Positions 51,669 through 61,300 of a stretch of 64,000 bases of DNA are shown here, one piece after another (the first letter of the stretch is position 1; each line of letters starts with the position of its first letter). The stretch comes from Promethearchaeota archaeon. Lineage in GTDB: Archaea; Asgardarchaeota; Lokiarchaeia; Sigyniarchaeales; SOKP01. Below the pieces are notes generated by a model. That model was given only the letters and a program-made list of their open reading frames with translations, had not been told where the DNA came from and did no database searches. The stretch is taken from positions 372,001 through 436,000 of the forward strand of contig JAHPZA010000009.1 of assembly GCA_019058445.1 (NCBI GenBank), given 5' to 3'. Position numbers and translations under genes: made by a program.

Positions 51669-54600
51669 ATGAATAAGTTGCTAGATTTGTGTTTTATTCC
51701 CTCAGAATATTGGAATGAGCCTTCGAGTGAATTTAGATTAATTAATAATGAAAAACCACTTCCGCAAAACGTAAATTTTTTCTTTTTATGGTCGTCTTCA
51801 AAGAGTTCTGAAAAGGATTTAGTTAAAAATATTAACCATATTTTTCCTGAAATCCCTGTTAATAAATTAAGAAGTTGTAAGATTAATCTTGCATTGCCTT
51901 CAGATGGAAATTTTTTCGAAATCAAATGTATACTTGGGAAAATTTTACCCATTCCTCCTGCAATTAATTTACTATATCAATTAAATATCAGAGAGGGTAT
52001 TGAAAAGATTAAAAATCATTATAACAATTCCATTAAGACTTATGCCTTTTTGACGAAGCTTATATTTGAACTTTTATCAAGAGGAGCTTTTGTACCGGTT
52101 TTGGAACCATATAATGAACAGAAATTTATTGGGAAGTGGCGAGTATTATTAAAAACTCAAGAAGATAATGAGCGATTTAAAACAATATTAGCTAATTGCC
52201 ACTGGAAAGCGCATAATTTACCGATTGATTTCAAAATAGAGAGAACAGGTAAAAATCAGAAGAAAATTTATAAAACTAATGGACTGTGGCATCCATCTTA
52301 TATATTTTTCAAATTTTTAGATATAGTAGGGGATTCTCTTATTAGGATTACATTAAATAAAACTAACTTTCTAACTTTTAAACAATTCTATAGCTCTGAG
52401 TTCAAAAAAGAAAAAGATACCGATTATGATTTGCTTTGGGATTTTAAATTTCTTAGATCTTTAATAGAAAAAGATCCTAGTTTTCAAATAACACGGTTTC
52501 ATGAAACAATTTTACCTAAAATTATAAAAAATTGGGTCCAGATTACCCAAGGATTCGCTTATAAGGAGGGAATTTCATTTACGCTTAAACTAGACTACCC
52601 TAAGGAGTCAAATAAGGAATGGCCATTAAGATTTTTCATAAATATTCGAGATAATGTTCCTATCTCCTTAAAAGAGTTCTGGGAGGGAAATTTCGAAAAC
52701 ACATCTGAAATAGATAAGATATTTAATAGTAAAGAAAAACTCATTGAAATAATCTTAAGAGCCTTAGGAACAGCTTCCAAATTATTTCCACCAATAAAAA
52801 CTGTATTAGAAACACGATTTCCAAACCAAATTATGCTCTCTTCTTCAGAAGTTATAGATTTTTTAAAATATCCAAAAGATCTATTAATTCAGAGCGGATT
52901 TAATATCAAATTACCTGAAGTTTTTACCATAGGTGGAAAACAACGATTATCTGCGAGGTTAATTATTCGTTCAAAAGAACAAAAAAAATCAAAAGTTAGT
53001 ACCACTAAATTACCTTCTTTATTTGATATTAACTCAATGTTGGAATATAAATGGGAAGCCCAAATTAAAGGAAAGACACTTACCAATGAAGAGTTTAAAA
53101 ATTTAATAGAAAATAAAGAACCACTCATAAATTGGCAGGGAGAATGGATAGTTATTGACCAGCATGATATAAATGAATTGAGTAATGTATTTGATAAAAA
53201 TTTGGATAGTGGAATCAAAAATTATATGGAGGCATTAAAATTAGGATTAACAGGTAATATACAACTTGAAGAAAATGGAATAGATTACGAAGTTGTTGTA
53301 GAAGGGGAATTTAAAGAACTCATAGAAAGAATTAGTTCAATTGAGAATTTTACAACAATAGCTAGTCCCCAATCATTTAACGGGACATTAAGACCATATC
53401 AGCAAACCGCGCTTACGTGGATGGGGAATATGAGTATGTTTAATTTTGGTCTTTGTTTAGCTGATGATATGGGGTTGGGAAAAACGATCCAAGTAATTGC
53501 ATTTCTTTTACATCTCAAAGAAACCTATCCGAAGGAACCTGGGAGTGTTTTAATTATATGTCCTACTTCTGTATTATTTAATTGGTCTCGGGAATTAAAA
53601 AGATTCGCGCCAGATTTAGAAGTATTGTTTCATCATGGACCTGAACGGCATAATGATGCATCAGATATCCCTGAATTTTTAGTACCTCATAGGATTTTTT
53701 TGACTACATTTGGCACTCTTAGAAATGACATTGACTTTTTAGAAACAATTAATTTCAGTGGAATTATTGTAGATGAGATTCAAAATATTAAGAATTTTAG
53801 TTCAAAACAGACAAAAGCAGTATATAAATTGCAAGGGAAGTATAAACTAGGCTTAAGCGGGACTCCAATAGAAAATCGATTGATGGAACTATGGACATTA
53901 TTTGAATTTTTGAATCCAGGTTTGTTAGGAAATAGAAATAAATTTCAAGAAAATTTTATCATTCCTATTGAACGATATCAGGATCAAGATACTATTGAAA
54001 AGCTTAAAAAACTAATTTCACCTTTTTTATTACGCCGATTAAAAACAGACAAGTCTATAATAAAGGATTTACCTGAAAAAAATGAAATTAAGATTTATGT
54101 TGAACTTAGTGAAATCCAAGCAAAGTTGTATAAAGAAATTATCGATAAAACCTTAAAAGATTTAGAAAGTATCATTTCTGACAAAATGAACGTCCTAACT
54201 TTATTAGTTAAATTAAAACAGTTATGTAACCATCCATACCAATATCTAAAAAAATCACTTCCATCCTTTGATAATGGTATAAAAATGAAAGATTTTATAG
54301 AAGAGTCTTATAAATTGGAAAGATTAATGGAAATGGTTGAGATAGTAATCTCTAATGGTGAGAAAGCCCTAATTTTTACTCAATTCAAGCAAATGGGAGA
54401 TCTTATTTATGGAATTCTAAAGAGAAAGTATGAATCCAATATTCTATTCTTTCATGGGGGGGTTCCTGAAAAAAAAAGAAGAGAACTTGTAGATGAGTTT
54501 CAATCTAATAAGAGTGAAAGTGCTCCAATTATGATTCTCTCCTTAAAAGCAGGAGGGACAGGATTAAATTTAACACAAGCTACCACAGTTTTTCATTTTG

Positions 54601-54839
54601 ATCGTTGGTGGAATCCAGCAGTTGAAGATCAGGCGACAGATCGAGCTTATCGTATTGGACAGAAATCTCCTGTCAATGTTTATAAATTTATCACAAATGG
54701 GACGATAGAAGAAAAAATCGATGCATTATTGGAAGAAAAAAGAGACCTTGCTGATAAAATTGTCTCATCCTCAGGAGAATCCTGGATATCAGACTTAGAT
54801 CTTGAAAAAATTAAAGATTTATTCACATTAGATTATTAA
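51669..54839 (+). CDS. SNF2-family helicase-like ATPase
   Basis: The 1056-residue protein has an N-terminal half of the SNF2-associated type and, from about residue 575, the ATPase: LRPYQQTALTWM (Q motif), ADDMGLGKTIQV (Walker A, about 597-608), VDEIQNIKN (DEIQ, about 700), SGTPIENRLMELW (motif III), and LILSLKAGGTGLNLTQA with DRWWNPAVEDQATDRAYRIGQ (motifs V-VI). Such enzymes translocate on double-stranded DNA rather than unwind it, remodelling protein-DNA complexes. The SWIM gene 14 bp downstream is its standard partner. The bacterial-type pairing suggests horizontal origin. Confidence 0.92.
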   Translation: MNKLLDLCFIPSEYWNEPSSEFRLINNEKPLPQNVNFFFLWSSSKSSEKDLVKNINHIFPEIPVNKLRSCKINLALPSDGNFFEIKCILGKILPIPPAINLLYQLNIREGIEKIKNHYNNSIKTYAFLTKLIFELLSRGAFVPVLEPYNEQKFIGKWRVLLKTQEDNERFKTILANCHWKAHNLPIDFKIERTGKNQKKIYKTNGLWHPSYIFFKFLDIVGDSLIRITLNKTNFLTFKQFYSSEFKKEKDTDYDLLWDFKFLRSLIEKDPSFQITRFHETILPKIIKNWVQITQGFAYKEGISFTLKLDYPKESNKEWPLRFFINIRDNVPISLKEFWEGNFENTSEIDKIFNSKEKLIEIILRALGTASKLFPPIKTVLETRFPNQIMLSSSEVIDFLKYPKDLLIQSGFNIKLPEVFTIGGKQRLSARLIIRSKEQKKSKVSTTKLPSLFDINSMLEYKWEAQIKGKTLTNEEFKNLIENKEPLINWQGEWIVIDQHDINELSNVFDKNLDSGIKNYMEALKLGLTGNIQLEENGIDYEVVVEGEFKELIERISSIENFTTIASPQSFNGTLRPYQQTALTWMGNMSMFNFGLCLADDMGLGKTIQVIAFLLHLKETYPKEPGSVLIICPTSVLFNWSRELKRFAPDLEVLFHHGPERHNDASDIPEFLVPHRIFLTTFGTLRNDIDFLETINFSGIIVDEIQNIKNFSSKQTKAVYKLQGKYKLGLSGTPIENRLMELWTLFEFLNPGLLGNRNKFQENFIIPIERYQDQDTIEKLKKLISPFLLRRLKTDKSIIKDLPEKNEIKIYVELSEIQAKLYKEIIDKTLKDLESIISDKMNVLTLLVKLKQLCNHPYQYLKKSLPSFDNGIKMKDFIEESYKLERLMEMVEIVISNGEKALIFTQFKQMGDLIYGILKRKYESNILFFHGGVPEKKRRELVDEFQSNKSESAPIMILSLKAGGTGLNLTQATTVFHFDRWWNPAVEDQATDRAYRIGQKSPVNVYKFITNGTIEEKIDALLEEKRDLADKIVSSSGESWISDLDLEKIKDLFTLDY

Positions 54840-54853
54840 GGAGCTAATTAATT

Positions 54854-55801
54854 ATGGATAATAAGAATTTTAATCGGAATAGAAAAAAAAAAGGAGCTCA
54901 ACGTGGTCGCAAAAGTGAATATGATAAAAGACGTACTCATCAAGAAGTTCAACAAATTAAACATGAATTAATTAATTTTGCTAAAACATCATGGGGCCAG
55001 CAATGGATTAAATCAATTTTAAAATTTGGACGCCCATTTAGAATGCAGCGTGGAATTGAATATGCCAAAGACGATAGGAGAATAGAAAATCTTAGGATAA
55101 ATAAAGGTCAGATTTTTGCCACAGTACAAGGAACTGCTCCCACTCCATATCGGGTTAAGATAAATTTCGAAATCATTCCGGACAAGATTTGGAAAACTAT
55201 ATTGGATTCTCTGGCAGAAAAAATAATTAATCTAACAATGCTTTTGGATGGTATATTGCCAGAGGAAATTGTAAATATCTTCAAGAAAAATAATTTTCCT
55301 TTATTCCCTGATGCATCTAAAGATATAAAAGCAGAATGTTCTTGTCCCGATAAAGCGGTACCATGCAAACATATAGCTGCTGTAATATTATATATTTCAA
55401 AAGTTCTTGATTATGACCCTTTTATTTTATTAAAAATCAGAGGGAAATCCAAAAAGGATGTTTTAATTGCCTTAAGTTTAGCTCAAAAGTCTGAAAGCGA
55501 TTCAATGACTATTAGATCTAATGAATCTGTTGAAAAAGAGGATAACATTAAATTTTCCTTTAATGTACCAAAAATTTCAGTTCCAGAACTATTATCAGAT
55601 AAAACTACTTCAAAGAAGAAGGGTTTTGAAGAAATAAGTTTTAAATTCAAAAAACCTGGAAAGTTAATAGAAACCTTTGAGAATTTAGGAATACCTCAAA
55701 GTATCGATGATCCAAAAGCTTTTGAAATTGTGCTAAAAAATATTTATCAGACTATTAGTTTAGAATTTTATAAAAAATCTATGAAAAAAGAAAAGAAATG
55801 A
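54854..55801 (+). CDS. SWIM zinc-finger protein, SNF2 partner
   Basis: The 315-residue protein has a basic lead (NRNRKKKGAQRGRKSEYDK) followed by TSWGQQWIKSILKFGRP and, at residues 162-173, the SWIM ligands C162-x-C164-x6-C171-x-H173 (AECSCPDKAVPCKHIAAVIL). SWIM fingers bind DNA or proteins. The gene begins 14 bp after the SNF2 stop with GGAG for a ribosome site, so they are co-translated. Beyond residue 215 the sequence is charged and poorly conserved. It probably targets the SNF2 motor. Confidence 0.9.
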   Translation: MDNKNFNRNRKKKGAQRGRKSEYDKRRTHQEVQQIKHELINFAKTSWGQQWIKSILKFGRPFRMQRGIEYAKDDRRIENLRINKGQIFATVQGTAPTPYRVKINFEIIPDKIWKTILDSLAEKIINLTMLLDGILPEEIVNIFKKNNFPLFPDASKDIKAECSCPDKAVPCKHIAAVILYISKVLDYDPFILLKIRGKSKKDVLIALSLAQKSESDSMTIRSNESVEKEDNIKFSFNVPKISVPELLSDKTTSKKKGFEEISFKFKKPGKLIETFENLGIPQSIDDPKAFEIVLKNIYQTISLEFYKKSMKKEKK

Positions 55802-55817
55802 AAAAGTGTGGATAAGG

Positions 55818-55970
55818 CTATTGAAATGCTCTTTTCCTATAATAATTCTTGAGTATTTTTTCCCATTTTTCACCTAATTCTGGTAAATCAGTGTCATAGA
55901 AGAGATTTACCGCTCGTTCTAATATCTTTGCAATATTATTTTCATATTTTTTAATATCATTGTCAACCAT
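55818..55970 (-). CDS. Small helical protein (50 aa)
   Basis: A minus-strand frame with ATG start encodes MVDNDIKKYENNIAKILE and NLFYDTDLPELGEKWEKILKN, two amphipathic helices joined by a short turn, ending YYRKRAFQ. It overlaps no other gene and is convergent with the SWIM gene. No family is recognised, and it may be a remnant of a larger protein. Confidence 0.4.
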   Translation of the reverse strand: MVDNDIKKYENNIAKILERAVNLFYDTDLPELGEKWEKILKNYYRKRAFQ

Positions 55971-56184
55971 AATAAATCTAAATGATTTATTGAAAGTATT
56001 AAACCAATGTAATATAGTGATGTCTGGAGCGTGTATTCGAAAAAGATATTTACAAAATATCTAGAAAATATCTGAATATATTTTCTACAGAACATATATC
56101 TTTTTTAAAAAACTAAATTTAAATTAATTAAAGATATAATTTATTTTAATAAAATAAGCAAATAAGAAGGGTTGCTGCCTAGGC

Positions 56185-57141
56185 TTGGAAAATCTCTTTC
56201 GTACTCTATTAAAAAATTACATGAATGATGTGGATGGGGTAATTGCTATTGCCATATGTGATAGAGATGGATTCATTATCGCTTCTGAGGATAGAGCGGA
56301 ATTTAACAATGAACCTGTAATTGGAGTATTATCGGCAGTATTAGATACTTACATAGATAGAATTAAGGACGAATTTGGAACAACCAGTAATTTTATGAAT
56401 ATCACAACTACTGGAGATAAAAAATTTGCTTATTGCTCTATGGGACCAAACTCAATTTTAACTAGTATTGCAACACAAACTACTACCGATATTGAATTAA
56501 GAGTTTATTCAGAACATATTGCAAGTAAAATAGAGTTAATTATATCTGGAAACGATAAAGTATCCCTTGAAATACCAGAAATTATTAGAACGCTTTCGAA
56601 AGTAAAAGGGGGAAAATTGCCAACAGGAGATTATTCTACTAAACTAATTCTCTGTGGAGATTATATGGTTGGAAAAACTTCTCTCATTAAAAGATTTGTT
56701 GAGGATAAGTTTCAAGAGAGTTATCTCGCTACTTTAGGAGTAGAAATCTCTAAAAAATCGTTAGAATTAGCAGAAACCACAGATATTAATTTTATAATCT
56801 GGGATATCGCAGGACAAAGAACTCAGATGGAAGCATATAAAAGACGTTTTTATAGCGGAGCAAACTCCGCATTTATAGTATTAGATAGAACAAGAGAAGG
56901 TAATTTAAAGAGTATTGAATATTGGTATAAAGATATCAAACAAGCAGTGAGAGGCAATATCCCTATTGTAATTGTCGGAAATAAGTCGGATTTAGAAGAT
57001 AAAATTGTTATTTCTGAGAAAGAGATTAAAGAGATAACTGACAAGTTTGGATTTCACTACATACTGACATCTGCAAAAACAGGTGATAATGTAAATGATG
57101 CCTTTCTTTATATTGCTTACCGTTTTTTAGAAATGGTGTGA
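56185..57141 (+). CDS. Roadblock/LC7 domain fused to Ras/Rab-like GTPase
   Basis: Residues 1-125 form a roadblock domain (VDGVIAIAICDRDGFIIAS, IGVLSAVLDTYIDRI, FAYCSMGPNSILTSIA). Residues 150-318 are a complete small GTPase: P-loop GDYMVGKTS (158-166), switch I Thr183, WDIAGQ (206-211, catalytic Gln211), NKSD (266-269) and SAKTG (297-301). Fusing the regulator fold to the switch makes intramolecular control likely. The C-terminus has no lipidation Cys, so it is probably soluble or recruited by partners. The start is TTG. The order roadblock-then-GTPase matches the operon order of the pair at 21809-23028. Confidence 0.88.
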   Translation: MENLFRTLLKNYMNDVDGVIAIAICDRDGFIIASEDRAEFNNEPVIGVLSAVLDTYIDRIKDEFGTTSNFMNITTTGDKKFAYCSMGPNSILTSIATQTTTDIELRVYSEHIASKIELIISGNDKVSLEIPEIIRTLSKVKGGKLPTGDYSTKLILCGDYMVGKTSLIKRFVEDKFQESYLATLGVEISKKSLELAETTDINFIIWDIAGQRTQMEAYKRRFYSGANSAFIVLDRTREGNLKSIEYWYKDIKQAVRGNIPIVIVGNKSDLEDKIVISEKEIKEITDKFGFHYILTSAKTGDNVNDAFLYIAYRFLEMV

Positions 57142-57320
57142 TTTTTGATTATGGTTTTAAATTAGAACACACTTCTTTATTAAATTTGTTTTATTAATTA
57201 AACTCAAATTGTTCAAAAAATTGGATTTAAAAATTAAAAAATTACAAGAGGTGGGAGTAAATAGTCTTAACGGTTGCTTTCAATGATATACACGCTCAGT
57301 GAGACACTAGAGGCTATTTA

Positions 57321-58190
57321 ATGGGATTTTCGATAAAAGAGATTACGTTCAAACAAAAATATCTTTTATACTTAACAGAACCAGAGCTGGCAGGTCCGTG
57401 GTTTAGTTTTAAATTAAAGGGAAAAAGGATAGGAACAATACCAGTTGTACTTAAAAATATTGAACCTACCCCGATATATCAGTTAGTAAATAGCAGAAAA
57501 GGTACAAAAATAGATCGTATTACATTAGATTTCGATATTAGGGAATATCTCAAAAAATTGATACGTGAAAATAAATTAAACCCCTTAAAATTTAAAGATG
57601 AAGAACATCTAATCCGATTATACATTGATGTTTTCTTGCGTAGAGGTCAAGCACCATACATGAATACATATTTTACCTTAAAAAATAATTCTGATTTTGA
57701 TTTAATTGACTTTTCTATGATTTTCATATTTGACTTTGATATCAACGGTCTAGAAGGTTTTGACAATGATTTATCTGGATATGATGAAGAGAATAACATA
57801 ATATATCAATATGATAAAACCGGTATTCATGCGGGTTTTTCTACAATTTCTAAACCAACTGGCTTTGAAACAAGCTTAACAAAAGATTTCCATTTAGGAA
57901 AGGGGAGATTAAATTTATCAAATACATTAAATGAAAGTGAAGGTGAAATTCTGTCAGCACTCCAAATTGAATTTAAAACTCTCGAACCAGAACATTCCTT
58001 TCAAACAGCCTTAACGATATCTGGGGGGTATAGTAGAGAAGAATTATTCGAAAATATCATTGAGGGACGGAGAGATGCTATGAAATATCTAAATCAAGTT
58101 TATAGATCTATCAGATCAGAACAGAGGAATAAACAAGAAGTAGCATTTATAAAATTGAACCTCCAAGAAGCTGAAGGGTGTAAAGATTGA
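57321..58190 (+). CDS. Unknown beta-rich protein (289 aa)
   Basis: The protein is soluble and beta-strand rich with repeated aromatic patches (LLYLTEPELAGPWFSFKLKG, YMNTYFTLKNNSDFDLIDFSMIFIFDFDI, ENNIIYQYDKTGIHAGFSTIS). The last 50 residues are a charged helix. The NNSDFDLxDFSMIF segment resembles immunoglobulin-like domain edges. No catalytic motif is evident. It stands alone between the GTPase fusion and the surface-protein gene. Confidence 0.5.
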   Translation: MGFSIKEITFKQKYLLYLTEPELAGPWFSFKLKGKRIGTIPVVLKNIEPTPIYQLVNSRKGTKIDRITLDFDIREYLKKLIRENKLNPLKFKDEEHLIRLYIDVFLRRGQAPYMNTYFTLKNNSDFDLIDFSMIFIFDFDINGLEGFDNDLSGYDEENNIIYQYDKTGIHAGFSTISKPTGFETSLTKDFHLGKGRLNLSNTLNESEGEILSALQIEFKTLEPEHSFQTALTISGGYSREELFENIIEGRRDAMKYLNQVYRSIRSEQRNKQEVAFIKLNLQEAEGCKD

Positions 58191-58336
58191 TAAATCCATT
58201 TTAATGATTCAAATAAAAAAGCCGTTAATGGAAAGTTATTTGAGGAGAGCCTTGTGTTGGTTAGGATTTATTATAAAAACTATTATATGAGTATAGTAAT
58301 AAAAAATAAAATTAAGAAATTAAAAAAATATTTAAA

Positions 58337-61300
58337 TTATTCTTCTGAATTTTGTTTTGCTTTTAAGGTAAGATAGGTATCTTCAAGGATATTCAGATAT
58401 TCAATTAAAACATTATCGCTTTTAGATTTTTGGTCATATCCATTCTTAATAATTTTCAAAAGGTACTTCGGGAATATGAGATCCAAGTTAAAATCTGAAA
58501 GGAGAGCATAATATTCTGTACTGTTTTTATCTTGAAGGACGGAGATCAAATTCGCTTGCCATAGCTGTTTTAATACTAAGTTAATATCTGTAACACCTTT
58601 CTTTTTAAGCTTCTCTAGTTCGTTTCTAGTGACAATCGCGGTTCTTAATAATCGGAGTGTTTCATAAACTTGGGGATTACCTATAGTCTCAATTACTTTA
58701 ATATTATCTTCTTTAGATGGATGATAAGTTTGGAAGAATTTACTGATCTCATTAGAATATGCCTTTGCAAGCTGTGGTGGTAAACCATGAGCTTCAGGCT
58801 TTTTTAGTAATTCTATTGGAGGAACTCTGATCATATAAATATCATTGATTAAAAAGACCAATTCTGAAGGGAGTCCTTTAATCGAACTTTCTTTGACAAT
58901 CTCCATTTTTACGAGCTCTGCCAGAATATTTGCTAAATCAAAAAACCCTTCTTTGTATTTATCTTTAAGCCAGACCATTAGTTCTGATTTGGAAATAACG
59001 CCTTCTTCTCTAAGCCGATTTATAATCATCCGTTTGATTTCATCTTGATAAATATATGCAATTCGTCCTTCGGCGGTTAGGTTTGGGAACATAGCCAATC
59101 TCTGAAAGAGCGAAGAAATAATATGTAAATAAGAATCATCCTCTAAATTCTGTAAGATAATTCGTAAAATATCTGCCATTGCATCCTCATAAAGATCAGG
59201 ATCATCATCTAAATTTAACACTAAGACAAGGTAATAACCTTTTTCAGCTCCAGTATAGTATGATAAGATATTTGAATTGCCAGCCATTAAATTTACTGCC
59301 CCTGATTCTCCTGTATATTCATGAGTCCCATAGATTTGCATTAATGTCTTTTTAGTAATTTCAATTCCTTCTGGGTATTGAACTACAATTTCAGTACCAA
59401 CTCTTTCATTCCATCTCATAAGAATTAATCCCTTTGGTATAAGATCACTGCTTCTTTTTGTAGCAATGAGTTTTTGCTTTACTTTTAGTACTTCTTCAAC
59501 TTTTTGGATTTTTGTCCCCAGCATAGCTTCCAAAGAAACTCCAATTGTCTGCCATTTATCTTTTACTAAATGGGCCATATACATCTCTTTCGAAGGATAT
59601 AATAGCGAGGTATTGATATCGTCATTATTTTTAATTAATTTTTTCATCGATCTAAGTTTTTTAACAAATTCCGGGATCTTCATCAATTGAATATATTTAT
59701 AGGTCCCAAGACTACCTACGATTGCACCAATAGCCGCAATGAGCAATAGAAGATAAAAAATGGGTATGCTTACTACTCCAGGAATTACTTCGATCTCTTC
59801 CATTTCGATTACAATTGTAATATCAGTGTCTTCTGAAGTGTAATTCGCTTTTGAGATTTTAATAGTTCCAGTAATGGTGTTTGAGGTAAAGAACGCTTCA
59901 TAATCATCAGTTTCAAATTCCACTTCATACACTCCATCCTCAACCTCTTCAAACTCAAGCTCATCATCACCAATCTCTAAAATAACCGTTGCGTCCTTTA
60001 ATGGAATATCTCCCTTGGTTGGATCGGTTAATTCTATTGAAAGTGTAATTGTTTCTCCTTTCACTACACTGGTTTGTTTATCTTCAAACATATCTCCAAG
60101 ATCATACTCGATCTCTCTCTCATTAATAGTTAGAAATATGATTGCCTGTTTCGACTCGTAATTCTGTTTATCTAAAGTAACCCATACCGTATATCTTCCA
60201 ACTGCCATTAATTCAGTATTAATATCTAAAACATATTCACTGTCAGAATTAACATATAAATCTCCAGTTCCATATAAAACTGATTGACCTGCTCTTATTT
60301 CTGTCATTGAATAACTTTGTGTTTCCAAATCGATTATATTGGTAAGATATTGTTCATCAATATAGGAAAAAGTAAAATTTAATTCATCTTGGACATATAT
60401 AACTGGATATAAATCAACATTAATTGATGAATCGCTAATTAATGTCAATCGTTCTTGCACCTCTATCTCCAAATCTTTTGAAATATCCGAGATATAATGT
60501 TCTTTAATTACCTCAAACCGAATGGTATAATCACCGGCATTAATTAAGGAAGTATTTATAGTTTGCTGATAAAATCCTAAATTCTCATAATATTGAACGG
60601 TTCCGGATATATCAGGGGCTTCTCTTATAACATAAGTAACTAATCCAGTAGTTTCATAGAAAACAGTTCTTGAATAACTTATCCTAAAAGAAAGTGTAAA
60701 ATTTACGAGTTGGTTCGTTTCTATAGAAGCTGAATATATTAAATTCTTGTAAATCTTTGCTAGCGAAAATGTCCCTTCTCCTTGAAGAGTATCTGAAATG
60801 CTATACGTTTGCCCTCCAATTGTGATATTCATTGCTAACTCTGATGGAAAAAAATAGTGACTTCCATTGTTTATTTTACTAATCAATAATTCTGTACCTT
60901 GATCGTCAAAATTACTGGTGAAAACAATATTGAATTCTCCTCCATTAGGCAAATCTTGCTTGGATATAGTTGTACTAATATTTTCTAAATGTTGATTCCA
61001 GTAAAATCCTTGATAATATTCAACTGTAATATTGACATCAAACATGATATCTGAAATATTAATAATATCAAAAAAGAATTTATCATCAATTGGATATATC
61101 GTTATATTGTCAATAGTTAAGCCTGCATTTCCATTACCAAGGTATTCTAATGTAAAATTATAACCCTCATTAGTAGTAATTTTTGATATTGCTATAGTTG
61201 GATTAGATATAGGACTCCAATCTGAAGTATTAAAGCAATTATAAATTTCAAAAGTTATGTTTTTAATTATCCAGCCATTAACACATGATAAAATGTTTAT

